Shown: piece by piece, positions 34,801 through 43,780 of the stretch
How positions within the stretch are numbered: position 1 is the first letter of the stretch
Layout: each line of letters opens with the position of its first letter
DNA from: Roseibium salinum
Lineage (GTDB): Bacteria; Pseudomonadota; Alphaproteobacteria; Rhizobiales; Stappiaceae
Length of the DNA: 64,000 bases
Direction of reading: 5' to 3'
NCBI RefSeq assembly: GCF_026240905.1
Contig: NZ_JAPEVI010000002.1
Span: 248,001 to 312,000, forward strand
Notes under the pieces: model-generated
Told to the model about the DNA's origin: nothing
The model's input: only the letters and a program-made list of their open reading frames with translations
The model's database searches: none
Position numbers and translations under genes: made by a program

Positions 34801-36621
34801 ATGACAATCGGCACCCATCCCCTGTCGGGAAATCCGCTCCAGACCCGCGCCGATGTGCAGCGCGCCGCCGGCGATCTTTTCAAGCCGCTGCTGCCGTATT
34901 TTTCGCCCTCGGGAGCCCGCGTGCGCCTCAGTGCCATGGCGGCTCATTTCGATCAGGCGGCGGCCGAGCTTGAAGGCTTCGCCCGGCCCTTGTGGGGGAT
35001 TGCACCTTTGGTCGCCGGAGGCGGCCGGTTCGAGCATTGGGATCTTTACCGCAGGGGGCTCGTGTGCGGAACCGACCCGGAGCACCCGGACTATTGGGGC
35101 GATATCACAGATATCGACCAGCGCCAGGTTGAACTTGCCGCCATCGGCTTCACGTTGCGCATCGCGCGCGAACATATCTGGGACCCGCTGGACGATGTGC
35201 AGAAGAAGCAGGTTGCGGCCTATCTTCTCGCCGGACGTGAGCGGGATTACGTCAACAGCAACTGGAAATTCTTCCGCATTCTGGTCGACATAGGTCTCAT
35301 CCATTGCGGCATCGAGCCCGGGGCCGAAAAGCGCGAGATCTATCTCGACGACATCGACGGTTTCGTCATGGAAAACGGCTGGTACCGCGACGGCCCGATC
35401 CGCAGTGCCGATCACTATATCCCCTTCGCATTTCACTATTACGGGCTGATCCATGCGGCGCTTTCCGGCGATGCCGCCCGGGCCGCGCGCTACCGCGAGC
35501 GCGCGGCCGAGTTCGCGGGGGCGATCAGGCACTGGTATGCAGCGGACGGCTCCGCCCTGCCCTTCGGCCGCAGCCTCACCTACCGCTTTGCCCACGCCGG
35601 CTTCTGGGGCGCGCTCGCCTTTGCCGGGGTCGAGGCCCTGCCCTGGGGGCAGATCAAGGGGTACTACCTGCGCAATCTGCGCTGGTGGGCCCGGCAGCCG
35701 ATGTTCGAGCGCGACGGCGTGCTTTCGGTCGGCTACTGCTATCCAAATCTTCTCGTCAGCGAAGGCTATAATTCCGCCGGCTCGCCCTACTGGGCGATGA
35801 AGGCGTTCCTGCCCCTGGCGCTGCCGCAGGATCACCCCTTCTGGAGCGCCGAGGAGGAGGCACCGGACGACGGCGAGACACCGGTCCCGCTGCGCGAAGC
35901 CGGCATGGTGATGCAGAAGCTTCCCGCCCACACGGTCGCGCTGTCGTCCGGCCAGCACTACGCCCGCTGGCGCGGAACGGCGGAAAAATACGGCAAATTC
36001 GCCTATTCGACCCGCTACGGCTTTTCGATCGAGGCCAATGACCGGCACTTCCCGAGCGCGGCTTGCGACAATGCGCTGGTCTTTTCCAGGGACGGCCTCC
36101 ACTTCCGCATGCGCGAAGACAATGAAGCGGTGCTGATCGCCGGCGACAGGCTCTACGCGAAATGGCGGGTGTTCGAGGATGTCAGCGTCGAAACCTGGCT
36201 GGTGCCGGCCGGCGACTGGCACATCCGCCTGCATGAGGTGACGACGCCGTACCGGCTGGACGTGGCCGAGGGAGGGTTCGCCATCGCCAAGCCCGAGTTC
36301 CGGGCCTGGACGGAAGAGGTGTCCGGAGCGTGCGCGCAAGTCGCCACGGCCGCGGACATCAGCGTCATAATCGGCAACGACAGCCGCACGCCTTGCGTGC
36401 TCAGCCCGCTTTCCAACACCAATGTGATGGCGGCAAGAACGCTGGTGCCCCAGCTTCGCGACACGCTTGAGGCCGGCACCACGCGGCTCGCCTGTGCCGT
36501 CCTGGCGCAGCCGGCGCAAGCGGGCGAGGTTCCTCCCCCGCAGCCGGAATTTCCCGAGATCGATGACCTGCGGGAGCTGTTTGCATCGACCGGGCGCTCT
36601 GTCCCGGTCTTCGAGAAATAG
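34801..36621 (+). CDS. DUF2264 protein, predicted cytosolic carbohydrate-active protein
   Basis: 606 residues with no signal peptide and only a weak ribosome site. The N-terminal two-thirds match DUF2264 (GARVRLSAMAAHFDQAAAEL, EGFARPLWGIAPLVAGGG, YWGDITDIDQRQVELAAIGF, NSNWKFFRILVDIGL), an alpha/alpha-toroid fold seen beside polysaccharide lyase and GH88/GH105 genes. The C-terminal third is beta-rich, as in heparinase/alginate-lyase-like folds. Enzyme activity is not established for the family. It stands alone between operon 1 and the second LacI gene, convergent with the latter. Confidence 0.88.
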   Translation: MTIGTHPLSGNPLQTRADVQRAAGDLFKPLLPYFSPSGARVRLSAMAAHFDQAAAELEGFARPLWGIAPLVAGGGRFEHWDLYRRGLVCGTDPEHPDYWGDITDIDQRQVELAAIGFTLRIAREHIWDPLDDVQKKQVAAYLLAGRERDYVNSNWKFFRILVDIGLIHCGIEPGAEKREIYLDDIDGFVMENGWYRDGPIRSADHYIPFAFHYYGLIHAALSGDAARAARYRERAAEFAGAIRHWYAADGSALPFGRSLTYRFAHAGFWGALAFAGVEALPWGQIKGYYLRNLRWWARQPMFERDGVLSVGYCYPNLLVSEGYNSAGSPYWAMKAFLPLALPQDHPFWSAEEEAPDDGETPVPLREAGMVMQKLPAHTVALSSGQHYARWRGTAEKYGKFAYSTRYGFSIEANDRHFPSAACDNALVFSRDGLHFRMREDNEAVLIAGDRLYAKWRVFEDVSVETWLVPAGDWHIRLHEVTTPYRLDVAEGGFAIAKPEFRAWTEEVSGACAQVATAADISVIIGNDSRTPCVLSPLSNTNVMAARTLVPQLRDTLEAGTTRLACAVLAQPAQAGEVPPPQPEFPEIDDLRELFASTGRSVPVFEK

Positions 36622-36624
36622 TGT

Positions 36625-37683
36625 TTAGGCCGTCTCGCGTTCTTCCGGCGCGGGCGCGGTGGACTGGCGTTCCACGATATGGCAGGCGAGCTCGATCCGC
36701 CTTGCCGGGCCGGCAAGAGGCCCGGCGCTGTCGAGCAGAAGATCGAGGGCCGCCGCGCCGATCTCCCGCATCGGGATGTGAACCGATGTCAGCGGCGGAT
36801 TGTAGAAGGCGGCCTGCGGCAGGTCGTCCATGCCCATGACCGAGACGTCTTCCGGCACGCGGTACCCGGCCCTCTGAAGTCCCATCATGGCGCCGACGGC
36901 CAGGCTTTCTCCTGCCGCCAGCACCGCGGAGAAATCGAGGGACCGTTCCGATATCCGCCGCTCGATCGCGTCTGCCGCCAGTTCGGGCAGCCAGTCCTCC
37001 ACCTCGAGGAAAAGATCGCCGGGGTCGGCATTGCCCTTCAGCGTCAGGGCATCGCGCCAGCCCTCGAAGCGCCGCTCGATGGTGCGGCGGCCGCGCCGCA
37101 TCAGGAACAGGATCCGCTCGTGACCGAGCCCCTGCAGGTAGTCGGCCCCCATCCGGGCGGCGGAACGGTTGCAGGGCGTGACACTGGAGAGGCGCATCAG
37201 CGGATCGTCGCCATTGACCAGCACGACGGGCTTGCCGAAATCGCGGGTCATTGCCAGCGCCTCTTCGTCGTCAAGCGTCAGAAACAGGAACCCGGCCACT
37301 CCGTCGTCACCGGCGGCTTCCTGCAGGACGCGCATTTCCTGAACCGCACTGGAGACAGGCTGGGTAACGATCTCGACCCCCAGCAACTCCGCCCGCTTGT
37401 GCAATCCCTCAAGAACCTGGGCGGTGAACTGATTGCGGACATAGTCGATCATCGCGACGCTGCTGGCGACCAGAATCACCCGTCTGCCGGCAAGGGACGA
37501 AGGAACGGAATAGTTCAGCGATTTCGCCGTCTCGGCAATCCGGGAGCGAATGTCCGGGCGTACGCCCTTTTCCCCCGCAAGCGCGCGCGAGACCGTGCTC
37601 AGTGAGACACCGCAGCGCTCCGCAATATCCTCCAGGCGAACCTTGCGGCTCGGCTTGCCTTTCTTGCCGGTGCGCGTGGGCAT
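36625..37683 (-). CDS. LacI-family regulator of the second uronate operon
   Basis: 352 residues. HTH: VRLEDIAERCGVSLSTVSRA, LAGEKGVRPDIRSRI. The effector domain has GYRVPEDVSVMGMDDLPQAA and NPPLTSVHIP. The Asp/Glu-rich sugar pocket resembles that of the first LacI. It diverges from the GH105-KduI-ABC operon. A second copy controlling the same pathway suggests two inducers or staged control. Confidence 0.93.
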   Translation of the reverse strand: MPTRTGKKGKPSRKVRLEDIAERCGVSLSTVSRALAGEKGVRPDIRSRIAETAKSLNYSVPSSLAGRRVILVASSVAMIDYVRNQFTAQVLEGLHKRAELLGVEIVTQPVSSAVQEMRVLQEAAGDDGVAGFLFLTLDDEEALAMTRDFGKPVVLVNGDDPLMRLSSVTPCNRSAARMGADYLQGLGHERILFLMRRGRRTIERRFEGWRDALTLKGNADPGDLFLEVEDWLPELAADAIERRISERSLDFSAVLAAGESLAVGAMMGLQRAGYRVPEDVSVMGMDDLPQAAFYNPPLTSVHIPMREIGAAALDLLLDSAGPLAGPARRIELACHIVERQSTAPAPEERETA

Positions 37684-37733
37684 TGCCGTTCTCTCCGAAT
37701 TCTTCTGCCGGGAGACTGCAAAAAATTTTCATA

Positions 37734-37741
37734 TTGCGCAA
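37734..37741. promoter_or_regulatory. LacI-type operator core upstream of GH105
   Basis: TTGCGCAA is an 8-bp palindrome with the central CG typical of LacI operators, in the gap between the divergent lacI and GH105 genes. AT-rich tracts flank it. Confidence 0.5.
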
Positions 37742-37825
37742 GAAAAATCCTTGTGGCACCGTTTTTGAAAGCCGCCCTTCACTTTCACACTGCAACGAGG
37801 CGGCAATGACGGGAGGAAAAGCTGC

Positions 37826-38926
37826 ATGGTTCCTGACGGACGTGTCGTTCGCAAACGCCTGATATCGCTGGTCGCGGGCATGACCAACCTGCGTCACGAC
37901 GGGCAGTTCGACGAACCGAACCTCGACGGAACCCCCGGCGACTACATCAGCTTCACGTCCTGGGAATGGCCGCAAGGCATCGGCCTCTACGGTCTCTTGC
38001 GCCTGTGGCAGCAGACTGGCGACGAGGCGCTGAAAACCCTTCTGGAGACCTGGTACGAAGACCGCACCGCCGAAGGACTGCCGACTCTCAACATCAACAC
38101 GACTGCCCCCATGCTTGCCCTGTCGCTGCTGTGGCGCGAAACCCGCGATCCGCGGTGGGCGGCGGTGATGGACAAATGGGCGGACCGGATCCTCACCGAG
38201 ATGCCGCGGACAGAGGAGCGCGGTCTGCCGCATATCGTCTCCGACAAGATCAACGACCGCGAACTCTGGGACGACACGCTGGTGATGGTCGGCCTGTTCC
38301 TGGCCTCCTACGGTGAGGCGAGCGGCCGCCGCGAACTGGTAGACGAGGCCTGCCACCAGTTCCTGCTCCATACCCGTTATCTGGCCGATCCGGAGACCGG
38401 CCTGTGGTTCCACGGATGGACCTTCGACGGACGGCACAATTTCGCCCGGGCGCTCTGGGGACGGGGCAATGCCTGGATCACGCTCGGCATTCTCGATCTG
38501 ATCGAACTGGCCGAGATCCCGGCGCCGGTCCGCACATTCCTGCTCGGTGTCCTGGAGACCCAGATCAACACGCTCCTGAAGCTGCAGGCGCCGTCCGGCG
38601 CCTGGCACACGCTCCTGGACGATCCGACCTCCTACGAGGAAATCTCCGCGACCGCCGGGTTCGGTTACGGTCTGCTCAAGGCGGCAAGACTGGGCCTGGG
38701 CCCGGAAGGCTGCCGCGAGGCGGGCCTGCGCGCGCTGAAAGTGGTCCTGGACAATATCGACGATACGGGCACCGTCGCGAATGTCTCCTACGGCACGCGC
38801 ATGGGGCACGACCTGCAATTCTACAAGGACATCCCGATCCAGCCGACCGGCTACGGCCAGGCGCTTGCAATCCTGTGCCTGACGGAAGGCCTTCATCACA
38901 CCGGCGGGGAAGCGGAGGCACGATGA
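37826..38926 (+). CDS. Unsaturated rhamnogalacturonyl/glucuronyl hydrolase (GH105)
   Basis: 366 residues with GGAGG upstream; cytosolic. GH105 features: SFTSWEWPQGIGLYGLLRLW, LNINTTAPMLALSLLW, WDDTLVMVGLFLASYG with the catalytic Asp, FHGWTFDGRHNFARALWGRG and WHTLLDDPTSYEEISATAGF. Removes unsaturated uronic acid from rhamnose- or sulfated-sugar-linked ends, as in pectin (RG-I) or ulvan degradation. Coupled by ATGA overlap to kduI. Confidence 0.92.
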   Translation: MVPDGRVVRKRLISLVAGMTNLRHDGQFDEPNLDGTPGDYISFTSWEWPQGIGLYGLLRLWQQTGDEALKTLLETWYEDRTAEGLPTLNINTTAPMLALSLLWRETRDPRWAAVMDKWADRILTEMPRTEERGLPHIVSDKINDRELWDDTLVMVGLFLASYGEASGRRELVDEACHQFLLHTRYLADPETGLWFHGWTFDGRHNFARALWGRGNAWITLGILDLIELAEIPAPVRTFLLGVLETQINTLLKLQAPSGAWHTLLDDPTSYEEISATAGFGYGLLKAARLGLGPEGCREAGLRALKVVLDNIDDTGTVANVSYGTRMGHDLQFYKDIPIQPTGYGQALAILCLTEGLHHTGGEAEAR

Positions 38927-39759
38927 CCATGCGCGTTCTCTACGGCGTCTCGCCGAACGACATTCCGGGCTTTGACACAAAGCGCCTTCGGGCGGAGTTC
39001 CTGGTCGAAGGACTGTTCACACCGGGAGCCCTGGAACTTGCCTATACGCATGTCGACCGTATGGTCGTCGGCGCGGCTTGCCCCGCGAAAACGCCGCTCA
39101 CCTTCGGCGATGGCACCGATGTCGGAACGCCGCTTTTCTTCACCGCCCGCGAAATGGGCATCGCCAATCTTGGCGGCGCGGGAAGGATCACCGTGGACGG
39201 CCAGGGATTCGCCCTCGCCAACCGGGATATCCTCTATGTCGGGCGCGGCGCCGAAAGCGTGTCGCTGACGAGCGACGACGCCTCCAATCCGGCGCGCTTC
39301 TACATGAATTCCGTTCCGGCGGGACGGGACATCCCGCACCGCCTGATCACCTCTGACGAGGCCAAGCCGCTGGATCTCGGCGAAGACAGCCGGTCCAACA
39401 AGCGGCGGCTGAAGATGTACATCCATCCCGAGGTTGCGCCATCGTGCCTGCTCCTCATGGGGATCACCGATCTGGCTCCGGGCAGCATCTGGAACACCAT
39501 GCCTCCTCATCTGCATGAGCGGCGCATGGAGGCCTATTGCTATTTTGACCTGGCCGACGACGATCGGGTGATCCACCTGATGGGTCGGCCGGACGAGACG
39601 CGCAATCTCATCGTGGCGAATGGCGACGTGGTGCTGTCTCCCGCCTGGTCCATCCATATGGGCGCAGGCACCGGACCTTATGCCTTTGTCTGGGGCATGA
39701 CCGGCGAGAACCAGGCCTATACCGACGTCGACCCGGTTCCCGTGGCTGACCTGAAATGA
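38923..39759 (+). CDS. kduI: 5-dehydro-4-deoxy-D-glucuronate isomerase
   Basis: 278 residues, exactly the family length, starting inside the GH105 stop (ATGA). Zn-binding residues are in PPHLHERRMEAYCYF (two His and one Glu) and SPAWSIHMG (His). It isomerises 5-keto-4-deoxyuronate released by the unsaturated glucuronyl hydrolases to 3-deoxy-hexodiulosonate. This is the first committed intracellular step in uronate-polymer use; KduD and KDG kinase are not in the window. Confidence 0.96.
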   Translation: MTMRVLYGVSPNDIPGFDTKRLRAEFLVEGLFTPGALELAYTHVDRMVVGAACPAKTPLTFGDGTDVGTPLFFTAREMGIANLGGAGRITVDGQGFALANRDILYVGRGAESVSLTSDDASNPARFYMNSVPAGRDIPHRLITSDEAKPLDLGEDSRSNKRRLKMYIHPEVAPSCLLLMGITDLAPGSIWNTMPPHLHERRMEAYCYFDLADDDRVIHLMGRPDETRNLIVANGDVVLSPAWSIHMGAGTGPYAFVWGMTGENQAYTDVDPVPVADLK

Positions 39760-42287
39760 ACATGACCGTGACACCGATATCAGATCGCGATTATCTCCAT
39801 CGTCCGCTCAAAGCCGGCGGGCAGATTACCTACTGGCAGCTCGGCACAACCGGTGAAGAGCGCTACGACGTGCCGGATCAGCCGATGAAGGGGGAAATGG
39901 ATCCCTTCTTCTTCCTGACCAAGCACAAGAACTTCATTCCGCACGAATATCCGTGCCGCACGGCCTTTGCCAAAGAGCGGCGCGGCAAGCGCCCGCAGGT
40001 CAAGGGGAGCTTCGCTCTATCGCGCTTCTGGCTGCCCTTCGGCTCGCCCCGGGTCGACCTCTCCGGCTTCTGGTTCCGCCCGACGGTGATCGACACCTGG
40101 GCCCGCACCGTGGTTTCGGCAAAAAGCGCGGGCGAGGCGGTGCTCCGCCTCGGCACTTGCGGCGGCGCAGTCATCTTCATCAACGGCCGGGAGATCGGCT
40201 GGATGGCGGATTATGTCCGCAACCTGGAAGCCAAGCAGGAGTTCAAGGTCGAGCTGGCAGCCGGCGCGAACGAGATCATGATCTTCTTCGACGATCTCGC
40301 CGAACGCGACGCGCGCTATTTCTTCCAACTGGACTATGTATCCGGACCTATGGTCGAGCAGGCCCTGCCCGTGCCGGTTGAGGCGAAAACGGCGGCGGAA
40401 CTGGAAGCCGCCCTCGACCGCATGCATTTCGAAAAGCCGGCCTACCGGTCGGGCGAAGTGGCGCTGACCACATCCGCACCGATCTCCGCCGGCGCCACGG
40501 CTCGCGTCACGATCGCCGGCGATTTCATGTCCCGGGAAGAACCCATGCGGGTTGAGCGCCGCCTGGAAGCGGGCGAGACGCGGGTGATGGTCGGGAAGAC
40601 CGAAGCCCTGCCCTCCGATTTCCGCCATTTCCATGTCGATCTCAGCGTCGGAGACTTCACGGCCTCGCGGGTTTTCGGCGTCGAAATCTGCCATGCGGAG
40701 CGTCAGGGCAAGGCCCCCGAGGCTCTAAAGGACCGCATCCGCGAAGCGCTCGACGAGATTTCCGATTATGGCGAGCCGGACAACGTCACCGCCCTCGCCC
40801 GCCTGGGGTCCGGCCGCTTCGGCGCCGAGACCGACAGGATGATCGCGGACACCCTGCCGACGATCATGGACTGCCACGACTGTGCGGATTTCGCGCTGGT
40901 GCCGCTGCTCTGGTGCCGGTGGATCTACAAGGACGACATCGCACCCGAGGTCGTCGCGAAGATCGACGAGGCCATTCTCTCCTACCGCTACTGGATGGAT
41001 GAACCGGGCAATGACGTGCAGTGGTACTTCTCGGAAAACCATGCGCTCCTGTTCCACACCGCCGCCTATCTCGCCGGGGCCCTTCATCCCGAAGCCCGGT
41101 TCGTACGTTCCGGCCGGCTTGGCAAGGAACAGTCGGCCACGGGCCTTGAGCGGGTGCGCGCCTGGCTCGACCATTTCGAGAAATGGGAAATGGCGGAGTT
41201 CAACTCCGCGCCCTATTTCCCCATCGACCTCAAGGGTCTGACCGCGCTTTCCGCGCTGGCACCGGACCAGGACGTCCGGACACGGGCAACCACGGCAATC
41301 CGGCGCCTGATAACGATCGTTGCCCGCTCCGCCCATCACGGCATCCTGACCGGCGCCCAGGGCCGCTCCTACGAGCATACGCTGCGCGCTGCCGGATCGC
41401 TGGAACTGTCGGGCATCGCCCGGCTGATCTGGGGCAATGGCAATTTCGGCCGGCGGGTTCACGCCCTGCCGCAGATGGCGCTCTGCCTGCGCGATCACGG
41501 GCTGGACATTCCGGCCGATCTCGCGGACATCGCCGACTGGCAGAAGGACACCGCACAGGAGTGGTGCTTTGCCCAGGGCCAGGACCGGATTGCGCGGCTC
41601 TATCACTACAAGACCGGCGCCTATTCCATCGGCACGGCCGCGCATTACCGCTGGAACGAGTGGGGTTACCAGGAGACGGTTCTGCATCTCCGGCTCGGGA
41701 CCGACCCGGACGCGCAGGTCTGGGTCAACCATCCGGGCGAAACGATCCATTCCGGCTATGGCCGCCCGTCCTACTGGGGCGGATCCGGCAGCCTGCCGCG
41801 CCTGTGGCACTATCGCGGCCTGGCGGTGATGATGTTCGCCTGCGGCGAGGAACAGCCGGACTTCACCCATGCATGGTTCCCGCGCCAGGTGTTCGATGCG
41901 TCCAGCGTCGAGGGAGATCTGGCGATTGCCCGTTCCGGCAAGGGGCTGCTGATGCTGAAGGGCAGCGGTCCGCTGACGCTGGTCGAAGAGGGACCGACCG
42001 CCGGAAACGAGATCCGGCTTGCCGGGCGCAAGGGTATGTGGATCGTCCGGCTGGGCGCTACACAAAACGAGGGTTCGGATGAGGAATTTGCATCCAGGTT
42101 CAGCGGCTTGACCGTCACCGAAGGGGACGCGGATACATTTGTCCTGGTTGATCCTGACTATGGCCCGGTAACGCTTTATGGTGACGGCAGAGTTGCCGCA
42201 GAAGGACGCGTCATCGATCCGTCTCAGTGGAGCGTCGAAGGCCATGCGGCCGAGCTTCCGCTCGGGCCGCTCGGTCGCCGCGGATAG
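39756..42287 (+). CDS. Large uncharacterised protein, candidate carbohydrate-active enzyme
   Basis: 843 residues, start overlapping the kduI stop; no signal peptide, so cytosolic. The N-terminal ~230 residues look like a beta-sandwich/jelly-roll (SRFWLPFGSPRVDLSGFWFR, GGAVIFINGREIGWM). Then come a linker, a helix-rich middle consistent with an alpha/alpha toroid (ISDYGEPDNVTALARLGSG, NDVQWYFSENHALLFHTAAY at 419-438 with an Asn-His pair at 428-429) and a beta-rich C-terminus. The order resembles rhamnosidase, GH or lyase architectures, but I recognise no family. Its place between kduI and an ABC operon argues for glycosidase or lyase action on the imported oligosaccharide. Function unproven. 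Confidence 0.85.
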   Translation: MNMTVTPISDRDYLHRPLKAGGQITYWQLGTTGEERYDVPDQPMKGEMDPFFFLTKHKNFIPHEYPCRTAFAKERRGKRPQVKGSFALSRFWLPFGSPRVDLSGFWFRPTVIDTWARTVVSAKSAGEAVLRLGTCGGAVIFINGREIGWMADYVRNLEAKQEFKVELAAGANEIMIFFDDLAERDARYFFQLDYVSGPMVEQALPVPVEAKTAAELEAALDRMHFEKPAYRSGEVALTTSAPISAGATARVTIAGDFMSREEPMRVERRLEAGETRVMVGKTEALPSDFRHFHVDLSVGDFTASRVFGVEICHAERQGKAPEALKDRIREALDEISDYGEPDNVTALARLGSGRFGAETDRMIADTLPTIMDCHDCADFALVPLLWCRWIYKDDIAPEVVAKIDEAILSYRYWMDEPGNDVQWYFSENHALLFHTAAYLAGALHPEARFVRSGRLGKEQSATGLERVRAWLDHFEKWEMAEFNSAPYFPIDLKGLTALSALAPDQDVRTRATTAIRRLITIVARSAHHGILTGAQGRSYEHTLRAAGSLELSGIARLIWGNGNFGRRVHALPQMALCLRDHGLDIPADLADIADWQKDTAQEWCFAQGQDRIARLYHYKTGAYSIGTAAHYRWNEWGYQETVLHLRLGTDPDAQVWVNHPGETIHSGYGRPSYWGGSGSLPRLWHYRGLAVMMFACGEEQPDFTHAWFPRQVFDASSVEGDLAIARSGKGLLMLKGSGPLTLVEEGPTAGNEIRLAGRKGMWIVRLGATQNEGSDEEFASRFSGLTVTEGDADTFVLVDPDYGPVTLYGDGRVAAEGRVIDPSQWSVEGHAAELPLGPLGRRG

Positions 42288-42368
42288 GTTTGCGGCACGG
42301 AATGGGAAGAGGTCCGTGCCGGCTTTGAGTGACGGGGAACCGTCCAACGAAAGAGGAGGAGATTGACA

Positions 42369-43631
42369 ATGAACAGCAAGACGATTCTCGCGGCCGCCGG
42401 TCTGGCGCTGCTGACCACGACAACGGCCCTGGCCGGCGATGTCCGCATCATGTGGTATTCCGACGGGGTCGAGGGCGAAGTCCTCAAGGACCTGCTCAGC
42501 CGCTTTTCGGAAGAAAATCCCGGCATCAACGTCATCGTCGACGAAGTGGCCTATTCGGTGATCAAGGAACAGCTTCCGGTTCAGCTTGCCGGCGGCAACG
42601 GTCCGGATATCGCCCGTGTCACCGACATCAAGAACCTGGCCGAATACTGGCTGGACCTGACCCCCTATCTTTCCGATCCGGAAACCTGGAAGAAGAATTA
42701 CGGCGCTCAGGCGGACTGGATGCGGGTGGATGGGTCCGATGCCATCACCGGCTTCATGACCCAGATCACGCTGACAGGCGGCTTTGCCAACAAGACCCTG
42801 TTCGAACAGGCCGGCGTCGAGCTTCCCGGCAATGACGCAACCTGGGCGGAGTGGGTGGAAGCCTCCAGCAAGGTTGCCGAGAGCCAGCAGCTTCCCTTCG
42901 CCTTCGCAATCGACCGGTCCGGGCACCGGATCGCGGGACCTGCCATTTCCTATGGCGCGAAGTTCATCGGTGAAGACGGCATGCCCAACCCGGTCGACGA
43001 CGGCATGAAGGCTTTCATCGCCGATTTCGTCAAGTGGAACGAAGACGGTTCGCACGCAAAGGACGTCTGGGTTTCGGCCGCCGGCACGACCTACCGTCCG
43101 GCGACGGACGATTTCATCAACGCCCAGACTGCGTTCTACTATTCCGGCTCGTGGCAGGTTGCGAACCTCGACACCAAGATCGACGGTGCGTTCGACTGGG
43201 TGGCGACCGGCAGCCCCTGCGGTCCGGAAGCCTGCACGGGCATGCCCGGCGGTGCCGCTGTCGTCGCCATCAAGGACACCAAGAACCCGGAAGAAGTCGC
43301 CAAGGTAATGGAATATCTGGCCTCCACTCCGGTCGCCAAGGAATTCGCCGAACGCACGCTGTTCCTGCCGGCGAACAAGGAAGTGATTGCCGGCGGCCTG
43401 GACTTCGATACTGACAGCCAGGCGGTCAAGGACGTGCTCAACACATTCGTTGCCGCAACGGAGACGACGGCTCCGGAAGCCCAGGCCCTTCCGGCCTGGA
43501 AGTGGGCCGGCCCCTACTACAGTGCCCTCGTCTCGCGTGTCAGCCAGGTCATCGCCGGCGAGTTGACGCTTGAGGATGCCTACGCGCGCATCGACTCCGA
43601 CATGGCCGACAAGGTCAAGCAGGCGCAATAA
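42369..43631 (+). CDS. Periplasmic oligosaccharide-binding protein (uronate operon 2)
   Basis: 420 residues from ATG 42369; an in-frame TTG at 42363 sits too close to the AGGAGG site. Signal peptide MNSKTILAAAGLALLTTTTA, then LAGDVRIMWYSDGVE. Family 1 features: FSEENPGINVIVDEV, GGNGPDIARVTDIKNLAEYW. A hairpin lies between its stop and the permease. Confidence 0.93.
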   Translation: MNSKTILAAAGLALLTTTTALAGDVRIMWYSDGVEGEVLKDLLSRFSEENPGINVIVDEVAYSVIKEQLPVQLAGGNGPDIARVTDIKNLAEYWLDLTPYLSDPETWKKNYGAQADWMRVDGSDAITGFMTQITLTGGFANKTLFEQAGVELPGNDATWAEWVEASSKVAESQQLPFAFAIDRSGHRIAGPAISYGAKFIGEDGMPNPVDDGMKAFIADFVKWNEDGSHAKDVWVSAAGTTYRPATDDFINAQTAFYYSGSWQVANLDTKIDGAFDWVATGSPCGPEACTGMPGGAAVVAIKDTKNPEEVAKVMEYLASTPVAKEFAERTLFLPANKEVIAGGLDFDTDSQAVKDVLNTFVAATETTAPEAQALPAWKWAGPYYSALVSRVSQVIAGELTLEDAYARIDSDMADKVKQAQ

Positions 43632-43653
43632 CCAACGCCTGACAAGGAACGGC

Positions 43654-43682
43654 GGAAACCGGCGCCCGAAGCGCCGGTTTCC
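43654..43682 (+). other. Strong intercistronic hairpin between binding-protein and permease genes
   Basis: GGAAACCGGCGC and GCGCCGGTTTCC are perfect 12-bp arms with loop CCGAA. There is no T tract, so it is better read as an mRNA-stabilising or partial-attenuation element that keeps binding-protein mRNA in excess, as in malE-malF. Confidence 0.65.
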
Positions 43683-43780
43683 CGGAACATGTCGCGTCCG
43701 GCAGTCTGCGGACGAGATATTCCAGAGCTTTGATGGTGATCAACTTTTCTGCATTCCGGTTGATCTGGGAAGGGGGCCGT

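Noticed and set aside
40725..43628. 967-codon open frame on the minus strand
   Set aside because: It lies opposite the 843-residue protein and a clear binding protein, both with family-consistent composition and good starts. Its translation has no domain pattern; it is a high-GC shadow frame.
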